From an uncultured bacterium (lineage in GTDB: Bacteria > Bacillota > Clostridia > Lachnospirales > Lachnospiraceae): a DNA stretch of 15,674 nt. The stretch spans positions 1-15,674 of the forward strand of contig CAJMPJ010000062.1 in assembly GCA_905215155.1 (NCBI GenBank), written 5' to 3'. A model generated the notes under the pieces. The model was not told the origin of the DNA. It saw nothing but the letters and a program-made list of their open reading frames with translations, and did no database searches. Shown here piece after piece: positions 15,562 to 15,674 of the stretch (positions within the stretch are counted from its first letter, which is position 1; every line of letters starts with the position of its first letter). Made by a program: the position numbers and the translations under genes.

Positions 15562-15674
15562 ATTTCAACGTAGCTCATTTTAATGAAAGTCTTATCTATG
15601 GACTGAAATATCTGCCCAATACGCTGAGACTGGTTTTTATTCCGTTAGTCATCGGGCTGCTTCTGGGAACCGTG
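15558..15674 (+). CDS. Second amino-acid ABC importer permease, N-terminal part (partial)
   Basis: An ATG at 15558 overlaps the previous stop codon (ATGA) and opens 39 codons up to the window edge. SLIYGLKYLPNTLRLVFIP followed by LVIGLLLGTV is the usual start of a His/Gln/cystine-type permease: short amphipathic lead, then the first membrane helix. With the preceding gene it would form a heterodimeric membrane channel like TcyLM. An ATPase gene is expected just beyond the window. Confidence 0.85.
   Translation, partial: MNFNVAHFNESLIYGLKYLPNTLRLVFIPLVIGLLLGTV

Overview
The window looks like chromosomal DNA of an anaerobic Clostridia, most likely a Lachnospiraceae (Lacrimispora / Clostridium saccharolyticum type). 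The evidence is moderate GC, AGGAGG-type ribosome sites, a DUF4317 gene and consensus sigma-A promoters. The genus is an inference. No rRNA, tRNA, CRISPR array or insertion sequence was seen.

Left part (1-4985): the end of an ABC exporter subunit, a DUF4317 gene with a hairpin in its leader, a converging acyltransferase-3 membrane protein, and a full-length homologue of the type IIS restriction enzyme FokI. No methyltransferase lies beside the FokI homologue. A SulP-family anion transporter with a C-terminal STAS domain follows (4986-6626) and ends in a strong intrinsic terminator.

Right part (6843 to the window end): what appears to be one long operon around a nitrogenase-like enzyme. It starts at a perfect TTGACA-17-TATAAT promoter. 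A 38-codon leader peptide with a Cys-Cys-Cys run comes next, then an intrinsic terminator and a plausible anti-terminator arm placed just after the leader stop codon. This has the logic of a cysteine-responsive transcription attenuator. Next come a tiny DUF2292 (YezD-like) gene, a NifB-like radical SAM protein, a NifX-like protein, a NifH-like Fe protein, a diverged cysteine synthase, NifD-like and NifK-like subunits, a Cys-rich NifX-like protein, and a polar amino-acid (cystine-type) ABC importer: a lipoprotein, a permease and a second permease cut by the window edge.

How the genes may work together (inference): the sulfur-linked neighbours and the Cys-rich leader suggest a sulfur-acquisition enzyme of the methylthio-alkane-reductase (MarBHDK) kind rather than nitrogen fixation. 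The P-cluster cysteines, the cofactor Cys and a cofactor His candidate are present in the NifD-like chain, but the residues matching nitrogenase Arg96, Gln191 and His195 are not. The importer would bring in a sulfur-containing compound, the nitrogenase-like enzyme would release a thiol or sulfide, and the PLP enzyme would fix it into an amino acid. The substrate cannot be read from the sequence.
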